From: Calliopum simillimum | Taxonomy: Eukaryota > Arthropoda > Insecta > Diptera > Lauxaniidae | DNA: 64,000 bases | Direction of reading: 5' to 3' | Assembly (NCBI GenBank): GCA_951812925.1 | Contig: OX638368.1 | Span: 72,946,422-73,010,421 of the forward strand | Shown: positions 1-11,246 of the stretch, in pieces | Layout: the number at the start of each line of letters is the position of its first letter | Numbering within the stretch: the first letter of the stretch is position 1 | Notes under the pieces: model-generated | Told to the model about the DNA's origin: nothing | Databases searched by the model: none | Seen by the model: the letters and a program-made list of their open reading frames with translations, nothing else | Made by a program: the position numbers and the translations under genes

Positions 1-322
1 TGGCATTGGCCAGGTGAGCTTTATGGCTATATTTTAATTTCCGTAGCTTCTCGATTTGACAATTTTTTTACATGAAATGACCCAAAATAAGTTGAAAATC
101 TTTTTTAAAATTTTTCGTTATCTCGTTTTGTTTTCGTGATATCGAGACAAAAAGCTTTTAGAGTGCAAGTCTAGTCAAATCTAAATTTTCTTGAAATCTA
201 TTTAATATTCACATATTTTTTAAGCCTTGATATCTTGGAAACAAAGTGAGATATCGAAAAATTTTATTTATTTTTTTCAACTTTCGTGGGTCGATTTATA
301 AAAAAATCATCTATTTTCAGTA
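1..322. other. No gene recognised (AT-rich)
   Basis: Low-complexity AT-rich sequence with several short phrases of the kind 'gatatctcg/atatcgaga' that recur in the repetitive parts of the window. I see no coding signal, no TIR and no RNA gene. It may be genomic flank 5' of the truncated LINE that follows. Confidence 0.5.
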
Positions 323-808
323 ATGAATTTGAAATGGCGCGAAGACAGAAACAGAGCGAGTATCTCATTAATAAAAAATGAGCTTTCTGCATTAATTTAT
401 GTATTGAATGCGACAATGGAGAAACATAATGTACGGATCTTAATCGGTGCTATTACTGGACATTGTGCCATGGGAATCCATGCATCTCGTTTAGGTTTCT
501 CAAACATTGGCGACCTTTGTAGAAGTTGTAAAGACCCTGATATGGAAGAAACAGTCTTTCATTTCTTTTGTGAATGTCCAGCGCTTGCGCTTAGACGTAG
601 AAAGAATTTTGGTCATTCCAATTTGGAATCGCTTGACTCACTGTCTGAGGTTTGTCTTAAATCCATATGGAAGTATATATGTACATCCAAGTGTTTCTCT
701 TAGACTTTCTCTGCTAAAGCTTTTGGTATCTGGTATACAATGGGCCCTTTCTCGAGGCCTAAGTTAATGATGACAACATGTTCATCTCCCGGATCTAACC
801 TAACCTAA
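323..808 (+). pseudogene. 3' end of a non-LTR retrotransposon (LINE), RNase H-like tail
   Basis: An open frame of 126 codons (323-703) carries the pattern found at the very C-terminus of I/Jockey/R1-type LINE ORF2 proteins: a TGHCAMGIHASRLG stretch, then C-x2-C, then ETVFHFFCECP, the ET..H...CP signature that follows the RNase H domain. The reverse transcriptase and endonuclease parts are absent, so the copy is 5'-truncated, the usual result of incomplete target-primed reverse transcription. After the stop the sequence runs into a short 3' UTR ending in two to three CTAACC units (about 794-808), a common 3' tail of such fly elements. The frame is open to the end, but residues before about codon 25 may be flank. 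Clade assignment is uncertain; the LINE identity is fairly secure. Confidence 0.75.
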
Positions 809-1263
809 ACTTTGTGCTAGACAAAAAATTAATAAAAATGCAAAAAGTTCTAAAAAGTATAGTTTTACAAAAATAAATAAGTACCAAATATATCTTTTTC
901 TATTTTTTTACTTTTTCATTGAAATAAATACTATATTTTTTTGTAGCGTACTATATTTTTTTAAGGCTTATTCGGAAAAATACTATATTTTACCGAAAAA
1001 ATGTTGGTAACCCTAATCTGATATCACAATAAAATTTGTACTTTCCACTATTTCATCTTTTTTATAGTAAAGTGAAATAGGGTATAAGGTGGCCGGAGTG
1101 TTGTTCCAATCAAAATTTTGTATGCAGTCTTGAACCACAAATGAAACATTTTCTGAAAAATCACATACGGCCAAAAATTCATTTTCACCAAGACATTCTT
1201 TTTTATCAATTAAAAATTTTGTTTGTTCTTCGCTATGAAAGAATATGGTAAAAGTTCCTCATC
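809..1263. other. No gene recognised
   Basis: AT-rich sequence between the LINE tail and the small TIR element. Contains duplicated short phrases such as 'tactatatttttt' at 927-968. No coding signal or RNA gene seen. Confidence 0.5.
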
Positions 1264-1529
1264 AATTGAGGAGTGGCCGTACCAAAGGGCCTAAGTACCA
1301 TTTCGAGGCAAAAGTAATGTCATACTTTTTATGTGCCTAATAGTCTGTTATTTGACTTTTATAATTTTTTCAACATTATGACATCAATTTCACGCTATCA
1401 AGAAAATTTTTAGTGAAAACAGAAAGCAATTTTATTAATTTCTAACAAAATGCCACCCGTTTCATATTATGACGCTACTTTTGCTTCGAAATGGTACTTA
1501 GGCCCTTTGGTACGGCCACTCCTCAATTG
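1264..1529. mobile_element. Small TIR element (MITE), copy 1
   Basis: A 266-bp element begins AATTGAGGAGTGGCCGTACC and ends with the inverted complement. The inverted arms extend about 45-50 bp inward (CAAAGGGCCTAAGTACCATTTCGA and its mirror at 1490-1515). There is no ORF of note. A second copy lies at 62726-62987 with the same interior, so this is a dispersed non-autonomous DNA element rather than a chance hairpin. I cannot delimit the target duplication because the terminus itself contains CAATTG. Confidence 0.85.
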
Positions 1530-2336
1530 TTTGATTGGTGCAGTCAAAATCTTATTAACTGCAATTTCAAATATTTAACTGAATAAGATTTCATTGAAGA
1601 AGAAAAGTTTCTAGAAAAACGCTTTCATAGCTTATTACCTATACCTGGAACTCAAAAATTCCACAGCTTTAGCGTTGTTGGAAAAGTCACGCTTAAAGTC
1701 AAGGCATACTCAGCGTTTAATGAATTTTTTATTGAAAAAATCTACAATAAATTTTATTTTTTTCAATATTTGTGTCTTATTTTATTTATAACTACAAAAC
1801 CAGAAAGAGCTTCACCTTCAAATTTACAGTAAGTATGGATGATAAATTAGTCTTTGACATATATTTTTTTTAAAAATTTTAAAATGTCGTTTTTTTAAAT
1901 TTTCGATTTAGAACTTTTGATGCTGAAAATATGATCTTTGACCTTGACAAAAATACAAATTTTTTTAAACATTTTGAAGCCCATACAATAAGCTTTGATC
2001 CTGTTTTTCTTTTTTAGAATTATGGTAATTGGTTGAAAAGTTACAGCTTTTTAATGTTAGTCACTTTAACAGTTTTTTGATACTTTTTTTGAACTTAACG
2101 ACCTCGTATTTTGTGAACCACTTCGGTTTGAAATCCAAAATTTTGCACGAGTATTAGTTTGATTATACTCAACAACTATACCAACTTTCATTAGGTCCAG
2201 AGATGGTAAGGGTTGACTCTTTGGTTGGTTTGATACGGATCTTCCCCCATGACTGTCTGTTAGCACAAATTTTATTCATAGTTCGTTACAATAATATTGA
2301 TATTCGATAGTTGCACTAGATTTTGGTTCGAAAATG
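1530..2336. other. No gene recognised
   Basis: AT-rich sequence without coding signal. Short open frames (for example 2066-2266 minus) have no recognisable motif. Confidence 0.45.
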
Positions 2337-2906
2337 TTCATATCGTTACAAATTTTGTATCCGGGTATGAGACACCTTTAAAAATGCAATTCAAATTAGA
2401 AAATACGAAATAAAAACACCATAACTGTACGTTAACACATGAATCATTACATAAATGTCGATATCTGACAGTTGCACACGATTTAGGTTCGAAAAAAAAG
2501 TGTCTCATACCCGGATACATGATGTGTCTCATGCCTGGATACATGACATTTAAGAAAAGCCAAAAACGAATGTATTAACCATTTATATTTACACAAACCC
2601 AAATCGTATCACAAAGTAGATATAAAACACTAAACGCTAACGCATGACACTTCCCATTTCCAGTTGATTAAATCCAAAATATAACACTTTGAAACAGATC
2701 ATAAAAAACTTTTTACTGTCGAGTTGCGACCTGAAGTGTGCAACTTAAATAAGCAATAGATCTTTTCACTTCGGTGTTGGCTTAAAAACTTGGTCCTAGC
2801 AAGAGGACAGTTCGACAGTAGTCAGATTGGCAATATTAGTTTTGCATCATAGAAAAACGACTGTCTCATACCCGGAGGTGTCTCATAACCGGTGACTCTC
2901 CCCTAC
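2337..2906. mobile_element. One end of a TIR element with subterminal repeats
   Basis: The phrase GTGTCTCATACCCGG recurs in both orientations: inverted at 2356-2371, direct at about 2499 and (variant) 2524, direct again at 2865 and 2879. The block ends at 2906 in CCCTAC, whose complement reads GTAGGGGAGAGTCACCGG. The first ten bases, GTAGGGGAGA, are the same as the left terminus of the element at 21695. Clusters of a short motif just inside a terminus are typical transposase-binding arrays of DNA transposons. No matching left terminus was found, so this looks like a truncated copy or a solo end. Confidence 0.5.
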
Positions 2907-3182
2907 TTTTATAAATGGAAAAATTGATACGGTCTTGAAGCATTGCATATTTCTGTATTAATTTAAATATTCCACTTCCATTTCAAATTATAGCGGCCAT
3001 AACTTTCTGAATGCATTTGCTTAAAATTATAAAAACAAAAAATTTAAATTGAGAATTTTATGGCTAAAAGCATTAACTTTGTCTTTGAAATCCGATCTGT
3101 CAACAAACAAGAAAGTTATAGCGGTTTTGTAATTCGAATTTTTTGGGAAATCGAAAAAAAGACGGTAAATTTTTGGACAAGG
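2907..3182. other. No gene recognised; flank of BEL element 1
   Basis: AT-rich sequence into which BEL element 1 has inserted. The open frame 3060-3311 (plus) runs across the LTR boundary and has no motif, so I do not call it. Confidence 0.5.
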
Positions 3183-3187
3183 AAAAT
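3183..3187. repeat. Target site duplication of BEL element 1 (left)
   Basis: AAAAT immediately left of the LTR at 3188, repeated immediately right of the far LTR (11514-11518). Five bp is the usual target duplication for BEL/Pao integrases. Confidence 0.85.
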
Positions 3188-3428
3188 TGTAAACTTCGCA
3201 ACCGAAATGAATTTAAACACTGTAAGGAGTTTTCCGAAAATAATTGAAACACGGGGTTTGACTTTTAGTTGTGCGGAAACAACGTACTTTAATTGCGAGA
3301 ATAAGTTCTAACACTGAATTTTACATTTTAAGTTTAACTTTAAACAAAAGAGAGGCAGCAAAGTGCTGCCCATAAGATCCAGAAGGGAATGAAAAGGAAA
3401 CACAGGGTGTTTGCTGCTGGCGTAAACA
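3188..3428 (-). repeat. 3' LTR of BEL element 1
   Basis: On the plus strand it starts TGTAAACTTCGC and ends GGCGTAAACA, so on the element's own strand it runs TG...CA as LTRs do. It lacks a 26-bp stretch present in the other LTR (around 11459-11484). Just outside it on the sense strand is a purine-rich run (AAGGCGGGCGGGA) that could serve as polypurine tract; the same phrase occurs at the matching place in element 2. Confidence 0.9.
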
Positions 3429-3545
3429 TCCCGCCCGCCTTGCAGGAATACAACATCCATGAATCCTGAAACGAGAAAAAAAGGGGAAAAAAAAAAAGAT
3501 TAAGGACAAACTCGTTGTTAGTTAGCAGCTAACCTACAGGGAAGA
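3429..3545. other. BEL element 1: 3' untranslated segment and polypurine tract
   Basis: Short non-coding link between the extra ORF and the 3' LTR. The plus strand reads CCCGCCCGCCTT next to the LTR (purine-rich on the sense strand), followed by an A/G-rich run at 3471-3500. Confidence 0.6.
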
Positions 3546-4619
3546 TTACCAGGAACAAGGTCCTGACAGAACATATCCGAAGATAGTGTTCTGCACCAGC
3601 GGCTGCCCGGAACCTGAGGGGAACACGCCTGCCAGCACAATCTTTGGGTAGATATCTACCCCCAGTCGGATATGGACTGGCCCTGTTTTGAAGAATGCAG
3701 GATCTGCAAGTCTGAGGTTGGTGTACGGCTCGCGTATACGCTCACCAAGGCTGCGGGAAGGAGTCACCAGCTCGCGCCCCGCATCAACACGAGCCATCAC
3801 CTCGATGATCCTGCTGGAATCGTGACTAGACCGCAACTGTAACGTGCAAATCTCTTCTCCATCCATACGGGAGGTTTGGATTCGCCACTTCCTAACCAAA
3901 GCCCTGGAAATGGAGGTCTTTGGTGAGCTTGAGTCGATCAACCCTCGCTCCATAACTATACGTCCGTCAGCAAGCATGCGCACCATGACCGTTGGTAATA
4001 ACGTCATTACTCTTTGGGTGGTCATCGAAGACGGTGGAGAGGGAGAAGACCGCTTCGGACAATGGGCCCTAGCCGAGGACGATCGTGGCCCCGACGACTG
4101 CGGTCTTTTACCGGACGATCGAGGCCCGGTTTCAAACCCCCTCTCCTCCGATGGTGCGTATGCCCGAGTTTGCTGATCACGCTGCAACTTATTTTTGTGG
4201 CCAGCTCTCCTTTTCTGGGACTTCTTGGACGAAGACTGGCGAGGTCGCACTCTGGTATGAGAGTGCAGTAAGGTGTGGTGATCGCCCTTACAATGGCGAT
4301 ACCTTACAGTGCTCCCACAGTCCCTCTTCAAGTGCCCCGAGGAAAGGCAATTGGAGCAGTATCGGTGAAGCAACACTGCACGCAATCGCTTCTCGAAGTT
4401 CTTGTCGAGGAACTGTCGGCACGCTGCAAGGCGATGCTCCGGCGAGCACAGCCGACACCTATCGTATCGGATCACCTGGACGACCGCACTCCTTACTGCA
4501 TTCTCAACCGGAGCCCTCTCCCGCACAGTCTCAGGCTCGCTCAACAGCAGCTCAGACTCAGTCTGAAAGCCCATCTCTTCCAACAAATTGCCCACGATCG
4601 AATGAGAAGGAGAAGACAT
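3546..4619 (-). CDS. GC-rich gag/protease-like ORF in the env position of BEL element 1
   Basis: An open frame of 357 codons. Residues ~50-120 hold cysteine-histidine knuckles (CRLC-x3-H-x4-C and a canonical CSNC-x4-H-x4-C; a third is broken, YRHC where CRHC is expected, followed by HHTLLH). A basic, Ser/Arg-rich linker follows (~120-195). Residues ~200-357 resemble the BEL aspartic protease and following region (DUF1758 type): GLIDSSSP in place of the D-S-G active site, then LADPAFF, LGVDIYPKIVLAG, and a closing QNTIFGYVLSG. The missing glycine suggests no protease activity. Base composition is clearly GC-richer than the neighbouring pol. It sits after integrase, where some BEL elements carry env. 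It may be a captured segment of another BEL family or a second gag-like protein; no membrane segment was seen, so it is not an envelope protein. Confidence 0.7.
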   Translation of the reverse strand: MSSPSHSIVGNLLEEMGFQTESELLLSEPETVRERAPVENAVRSAVVQVIRYDRCRLCSPEHRLAACRQFLDKNFEKRLRAVLLHRYCSNCLSSGHLKRDCGSTVRYRHCKGDHHTLLHSHTRVRPRQSSSKKSQKRRAGHKNKLQRDQQTRAYAPSEERGFETGPRSSGKRPQSSGPRSSSARAHCPKRSSPSPPSSMTTQRVMTLLPTVMVRMLADGRIVMERGLIDSSSPKTSISRALVRKWRIQTSRMDGEEICTLQLRSSHDSSRIIEVMARVDAGRELVTPSRSLGERIREPYTNLRLADPAFFKTGPVHIRLGVDIYPKIVLAGVFPSGSGQPLVQNTIFGYVLSGPCSW

Positions 4620-4679
4620 TCTGCAACGAAATGAGAGAAGGAAAAATAAAGGAAAAAAAGTGATTTTTGTGTGCCCCTT

Positions 4680-6098
4680 GACGAAGGAAGCACGATAAGT
4701 TTAACTATTGGTCGCGTAATGCAACCACGCTCGGTTCGGACGTCGGCGACATGTACGCGACTGTCGTTCCCGGGATACGTTCGAATACCCGACCTAACCG
4801 CCATTCATTCGCAGGTAAATTATCCTCCTTAACGACCACTAAATCATTAAGAAGAACGTCCCTCTGGGGGACTTCCATTTAACACGCCGTTGCAACTCTT
4901 TTAGATATTCACTTTTCCATCTTTGGCAAAAGTGTTGTTGCATTGCCCGGACCTTTTGCCAGCGAATGACATTTTTTAGGGGCAGTTCGTCGATTTCAGG
5001 CACTGCTGGCGATAGCAAGGGCCCGCCTACCAAAAAATGGCCAGGAGTGAGAGACTGAAAATCATCTGGATTTTCTGTCATGGCGTTAAGCGGGCGCGAG
5101 TTTAAGCATGATTCTATTCGGCTAAGCAAAGTGAGAAATTCTTCGAAAGTGTAATGTTGACTTCCAGCCATCTTTTTGAAATGGACTTTGAAACTTTTCA
5201 CTCCAGCTTCCCATAGTCCTCCCATATGAGGAGCACCAGCTGGAATGAAATACCATGAAACTTCTTTATGGGCATATTGATTTAGTACAGCGACTTGAGA
5301 CTGATCTAAAAAGGCTTTAAAATCTTTTTTAAGCTCTTTTGAGGCACCGACAAAATTGGTACCATCAGAGTAAATGTTTGCAGGGCACCCACGTCGCGAG
5401 ACAAATCTTGAAAATGCTGCTAAAAATGTAGCAGAAGAAAGATCACTGGTGGCTTCCAGATGAATTGCCTTTGTCGAAAAGCACACAAACAAGCAGACAT
5501 AGCCCTTAGTAATTCGACAGGCTCTGCCAATGTAACTTTTAATATCAAACGGACCTGCAAAATCCACACCTGTGGATGAAAAAGGTCGCGACATGACAGT
5601 TCGCTCTGGAGGGAGAGCAGCCATGATTTGCGATCGCAATTGCTTTTTGTGAATAACGCAAGTTTTACAATTATGCAAAGTTGTCTTTATTAAATTTTTA
5701 GCACGAGGGATCCAATAATGCATTCGAATAAGTCGAAGCATTAATTGGTTCCCTCCATGAAGTGATGTTTCATGAATAGATTGTACCAAAAGTCGAGTAA
5801 AGTGGCAATCATACGGCAATATAACAGGAAATTTTTCATCGTAAGAAAGCGTGGGTGAGAAGGCTAGCCGCCCGCCCACACGAACCAGCGCATCTGTGTG
5901 CAAAAACGGATTCAAAGACAAAAGAGTGCTTTTAGGACCAATAATTTGCTTAGTCTCTAGTTTATGGTACTCATCAGGAAAACTAACCTTTTGGCACAAT
6001 AAGATCAATCGATTTTTGACCTGCTTGATTTCTGCAGAATCAATATATCTTGAGTTGCGTGCAAATGATGATCGATCTTTTGATCGGGTATGATTCAT
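4680..6098 (-). pseudogene. BEL element 1 integrase
   Basis: Integrase module of the BEL polyprotein. The N-terminal HHCC-type zinc-binding region shows H-x3-H (SLHGGNQLMLRLIR) and C-x2-C (CKTCVIH). The catalytic core follows: the first Asp in GVDFAGPF, the second in YSDGTNF (one residue short of the usual SDNGTNF, so a codon was lost), and the Glu in GLWEAGVKSF. The C-terminal DUF5641-type domain, ending in PGNDSRVHVADVRT and KLIVLP, is spread over other frames because of at least two small frameshifts around 4760-4850. An in-frame TAA at 6117-6119 separates it from RNase H. Its family role is to join LTR DNA to a 5-bp staggered target; this copy is not functional. Confidence 0.85.
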
Positions 6099-6272
6099 AA
6101 AAATTAATACATACGCTTAAACCCGTAAGCCATGCGATAACGATGAAAAACGCTCCAATATGTCTTCATATTGAGAAAAATACGCAAAATAAACCTTCAC
6201 AGGCTTACGTTCGAGAGACGTTTCAACAACTGAAAACTGAGATTGCACCTGCCATGAGTTTTGCAAAGAAAG

Positions 6273-8397
6273 TCATGATGGCCCATGCCACCAAAGAGAA
6301 TTATTGACCAACTCTTGTGGGGTCATTCCACGAGTAGCTAAATCGGCAGGGTTTTCATGTGTATCAACATGAAGCCAATTACGAGTGCCAACCTTTTCCG
6401 CGATTCGAGACGCTCTGTTTGCTACAAACGTAGTCCAAGAGCAAGGTGGCTTGCAAAGCCAGGCAAGAACTATTGTGGAATCTGTCCAACAATATAAACG
6501 ATGCTTGTCAATATCAAGATGAGTTATCAACGAATCAACCATATCAGCCAATAATGTGGCTCCGCACAATTCAAGACGAGGTAGTGAAATAGTCTTGACG
6601 GGAGCCACTTTACTTTTAGAATAAAGAAGGTGACTGACAATACAGTCACCTTGCTTAACGCGAATATAAATCGCCGCTGCATACGCCTTTTCAGACGCAT
6701 CACAAAATGCGTGAAATTCCACCTCTGACGATGGTGAATAACTTACAAAACGTGGGATACGAATTTTCTCAATATATTCATAATGTTGCAAAAAAGATTG
6801 CCAAGAAAGGAGACTGTGCGGGAAGATGTTGTCATCCCAATCGATTTCATCCAACCATATTCTTTGCATTAGAATCTTTGCTGTCACAATAATTGGAGCC
6901 AGCCAACCGGCAGGATCAAAAAGTTGGGCAATGATGGAAAGAACTTCTCTTTTTGTATAAACCGACTTTATTTCGAGACGTTTTATATTGAAATAAAATG
7001 AATCAGAAGTGGCATTCCAGCGAATCCCTAACGCTTTGGCATAACTTTCATCTTCTAACTTCAAAAAGTTTTCGCGAAGAAGATGATCAGAAGGCAGACC
7101 GGATAAAATGCATGAGGCATTTGCGGTCCATTTTCGCATATTGAAACCCGCTGAGTCAAGTGCGAATCTAAGCTCATCTCTAGCCTTTATGGCAGTTTCA
7201 ACGTCATGAGCACCTGCTAAAGCGTCATCAACGTAAGTGAAACTGCGAAGAATTTGAGCAGCAAGGGGATACTGCTCTTGAACATCATCTGCCAATTGCA
7301 GCATGGTTCTTATGGCCAGGTATGGTGCACAATTGACACCGAAAGTTACCGTTTTTAACTCATAATCCTGAATTTCATCTTCAGGTGAGTTTCTAAAAAG
7401 AATTCGCTGGAAAGTAGAGTTTTTCGGATCGACAAAAATTTGGCGACAAATTTGCTGAATATCGCCATTGAAGACATATTTGAAAAACCGCCATTTTAAA
7501 ATGAGAAGCGTCAAGTCAGCTTGAAGAGTTGGACCAACGTACAAAACATCGTTCAAGCTAACCCCATTTGAAGTGGGGCTTGACGCATTTAACACTACAC
7601 GAACTTTCGTGGTAGTGCGATCAGGCTTAATAATTGCGTGATGCGGCAAATAATAATGAGATGGCGAGATCTCAAACTTCGGGGAAGAAATTTTTGTCAT
7701 GTGACCCAGTGAAAGATATCCTTTGACCACTTCGTCATACTGAACTTTTAGATCAGGATTTTTGTTCAAACGGGCTTCGTCTCTTTTTGTCGTCTTTTTA
7801 TAATTGTCCTCGCAAAACTTATCAGCTTGCGATAAAAATTGTTTTTTAGGAAGCTCCTCCACCTCCCAAAAACGTGCGATTTGTTTGTCAATCGCAACCT
7901 CACTGAAATGCGTGAGGCGAGTGGTAAAACTGGATATTTCACTTCGAGGCATAGGGCCCGTGAATATCCAACCGAACACAGTTTCTTGGGCGAGAAGCGA
8001 GCCAAGAATATTCCTCTGAATGCCATCCAATATTATAGCGGGGTACAAATAGCCACCGATAAGTACATCTATTTGACCACTTCGGAAGAAATGCGGATCT
8101 GCCAATTGGAAATCAGGCAAGGTCTTGCATAACGAAGTGTCAACTGAAACAGAAGGCAAGTCTCCAGTTACGCGAGAAAGCACAAAAGCAGTGGTTTCAA
8201 GCTGGAGCTGTCTGTTTCTAGGGGAACTAAGGATCAGATCACAAGCTTTTGAAACCTGTGCTGAAACTGCGTTATTTACGCCAGAAATTTGAGCATTGAC
8301 GGCTCTAGTGGGGAGCTTCAAAAGCTTCTGAAGACGCTCGGAAACAAACGTACCTTCCGAGCCAGAATCGATAAGCATACGGTCACCATTGCAGTAC
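6273..8397 (-). pseudogene. BEL element 1 protease, reverse transcriptase and RNase H
   Basis: A 701-codon open frame. The aspartic protease motif LIDSGSEGTF is at the start, followed by the DUF1758-like stretch ending QETVFGWIFTG. The reverse transcriptase has the FGVNCAPYLAIRT block and the catalytic YVDD box (SFTYVDDALAGAH); the first catalytic-Asp block reads FNGDIQQICRQI where element 2 has FNADIEKMYRQI. RNase H follows (FHAFCDASEKAY, LPRLELCGA, YCWTDSTIVLAWL). Compared with element 2 about 37 residues are missing between KFCEDNYKKTTKR and the segment ending VQYDEV. The frame ends at a TGA (6273-6275) where the family has a Trp codon, so RNase H and integrase are cut apart. Just upstream, the junction to gag is frame-disrupted near a CATA microsatellite. 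Confidence 0.9.
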
Positions 8398-9749
8398 CTA
8401 GCAATACGTGCTTGGCCCTATGCTCCTCCTAGGAGTTAAAGGAGAATACATACATACATACATACTAGAAGCGAAGCATGTCTGAATGTCGTTGTTAGTG
8501 GACTGCATTTGTGTTGAGTGGGATTGCGTGTTAGAGTCCGGGGGGTTGGGTCGCGAATTCGATTTACTTGAGTCTACACTCGAAGTAGGGGCAGAGGCTG
8601 GAGTCGAATTGCGATGTAAAAGTGTATTGTGACGTTGCTTGCACGTCGCACAAGTATACGTACTTTTACACTCTTTCACTTCATGCGAATACGCTAAGCA
8701 GTTGATGCAAAAATGATGCATCCATTTTTAGAAATTTGGAGCAATAACGCAGCGCATGTTGTTCCGACGAACAAACTTTGCAGCTCGTTGAAGAAACCTT
8801 AGTTTGATAACTATTGAGCCGCTTATTGGAATGAACACTCTGAGTTGAAGAAGAAGGCACTGTAGTGTGACGAGGAATTGCGCCACTTGAGCTGCGAATG
8901 TCAGAAACGGTTTCTAACGTTTGAAACCGACTTGTTAAAAAAGAGTCGAGGTCTGTCCATTTTGGAATTTCATTTTTATTTGAAACGGACTGCTCCCACA
9001 ACGAAAGCGTAACCTCAGGCAATCGTGTCGAACATAAATAAACAAGTATTGCATCCCAATTTGAGATATCAATGTTGTGTGTTTTGAGTGCAAAAATACA
9101 ACTGTTGATATCCCGTTGAAGCTTTTTGAGATCTGTGCCAGACTCTTTTGGCACTTGAGGTAAATTAAATAAAATTTTAAGCTGGCTATTGACAAGGATA
9201 CGTTTATTCTCGTACCTGTCAGACAAATTTTGCCAAGCTTGCATAAAACCATCATTCGTTAAAGGAGATTTCCGCACAATCTCCTTTGCCTCACCACGTA
9301 TTTTTTGATTTAAGTGGAAAAGTTTTTCCACTGAACCTAGCCGCTTGTTTATATAGATGGCCGTAAATATGTCCCTGAAGGACGGCCACGATAGGTAATC
9401 GCCGTCGAAAACCTCTGTATCGCAAGGTGGTACAGCCATGCTGTGACCAAGCTCTGGAAAAGGAACATCGACGACCCTTTGCTTAGGCTTTTTCTGAGAA
9501 AACTCAGAAATTTTTCCTGCCACCCGAAGATAAGCTTGGTAGCAGGTGCGATAGAGAATCAATTTCACCTTCTTGATCTACTTCGGCTAAACAAGCTTCA
9601 TAGGAAACTTTAATTTTCCTCCACTGCGCCTTAAGTTCGTCGTTTTCAGCCTCTAGGGAGAAAACGTTATGCTCTTCAGCATTATCGAAGTCGGATATGA
9701 ATTCGATGAACGAATCGGACAAACGGATAAAAGATTTTAGCTGCGACAT
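8398..9749 (-). pseudogene. BEL element 1 gag (broken into three frames)
   Basis: The structural protein of the element. An N-terminal part (9749-9504) begins MSQLKSFIRLSDSFIEF. A central DUF1759-type gag region (9568-8760) has the family phrases for the 'YLSWPSFRDIFTAIY' and 'LTNDGFMQAWQNL' blocks also present in element 2. Zinc knuckles follow (CKVCSSEQHALRYC, then CINC-x4-H-x4-C and CATC-KQRHNTLLH), with the second pair in a new frame (8721-8398). Two frameshifts, near 9540 and 8720, break the protein. The last part runs into a (CATA)n tract at 8447-8466 that may have arisen in place and helps to break the junction with pol. Confidence 0.85.
8447..8466. repeat. (CATA)n microsatellite inside the gag-pol junction
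   Basis: About five tetranucleotide units lie between the gag zinc knuckles and the protease. The related frame in element 2 has no such tract, so it is an acquired disruption. Confidence 0.8.
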
Positions 9750-11246
9750 AATTTTGTTTCCAAAATATCAAAAAAGCCAAAGTATTGAGAACAAGAAGAA
9801 GAAAATTCGGTAGAAAAAACAAAAATAAAGTTGATCACCACGAACACCAATCAAAATATGCGAGCTTTCACAAAAAAGCGCTTTAAAAAATAGCGATATA
9901 AAAATATAATTCCGAAAAGGCAACAGAAAAACAACAAAAAATCTGAAATTTTTCAAAAAATATATGCTATATATATGTAAAACAAATATAGAAATATAAT
10001 ATTTTTAATAAAATTAAAAATTATTGCACGAAAAAACCACAATTGTATTGCAGAGAAAAGAAATAAAAAATTTTTGAATTTTCAAATAAAATATTTTTTC
10101 CGACTTAAAAAATATTTTTTGCCCACTGTGCAGTTTGCTCACAATATATATGTGAAGAGAGAGAAATAAAAAAATCCACTACAAAAAATATTTTTTACAA
10201 GTTAAAAATATATTTGACCCACTGTACAGCACTGGGGGTGGATTTTGCAAACATACTAAGCACAAAGCGAGATTTTGGCCACGATCACTACGGATGCGAC
10301 ACAAAAGAAACTACGAAAATGTGCGTGGGTGAGAACGCAGAAAGGCTGCTTGTACTCTATATAAGCAAACGCAGTTTTTCTATACGAGAAAAAATGCATT
10401 TACATACATACATATATTAAAAAAAATGTAAGTGTTTAAAAAAAAAAACTCAAACAAGAAACCAAAATTGTTTGGAAATTTTATGTACAAATAAACCAAA
10501 GGTGAGCGGCTTATATATGTATGCGTATATATGTATGTATGTACACAGTTTCGCGCCAAAAAATCTTCTGCAAATATATATAAATGTCTGTCCGTACATA
10601 TAAACGGGAAAATAAACTGTATTGTAACAGCGATTTTCCGGTTCTTTTTCAGACGAAAATACTTTTGGAAAATTTTTTAAAATTTTACTAAAATTTCCCA
10701 CTTTGCCGACGAACCGAAAAAATAAGAAAATCAAAACCGAAACCGAACCGAGACTTTGAAATTAAAAGTTGAATTCGAATTCAACCAAAACCACTGTTTT
10801 TCACTTTATAAATTTAAAAGGAAATACCTTCTAACTTTCTCTGTTTGGTAAAGAAAGTTTTTTATTTTTTAAATTTGTAATTGCCGTCGGCAAAACACAA
10901 AATTCTCCAAAAAAAGGCCTGGTTGTTGTTGCTTAAGTTGTTGCTGCTGCTGCTTTTGTAGATGCAGCTGCCGGTGTTCTTGAAGATGCTGGTGAAGATG
11001 ATGAAGATTTTGTCCCAAAAATAAGTGCTTAACAATAGCAACTTGTTCATATTGTATTTTTATATACAATACTTTTTATTTTTTCTCTACACTTTTCACA
11101 TGTTGGTAGGGTTTGTTTTTTTTTTTTAGCACTCACGGCGTCAAAAGAATTTTAATGTTAAAAAATTTCGCGGCGGCAAAAAGTTAATTGTTTAAAATTT
11201 TTTGTTTTTTTAAAAACCACTGGTGAAAACGTGTCGAGAAGAACCA
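9750..11246 (-). other. BEL element 1 leader (5' untranslated region) with primer-binding site
   Basis: About 1.5 kb between the gag start and the 5' LTR, AT-rich with CATA/TATG microsatellites (10400-10540). On the minus strand a CAG/CAA-rich stretch (10925-11000) ends in the phrase LENFVFC in one frame; element 2 has the similar LEYFVFC close to its 5' LTR (24292-24315), so this part of the leader is conserved between elements and may be a short upstream coding or signal region. The primer-binding site candidate TGGTTCTTCTCGACACG begins directly inside the LTR (plus coordinates 11230-11246); I could not match it to a tRNA with confidence. Confidence 0.6.

Noticed and set aside
4085..4663. 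192-codon plus-strand frame 4085-4663 and neighbouring plus frames
   Set aside because: Antisense to the GC-rich gag/protease-like ORF; high GC lengthens open frames on both strands.
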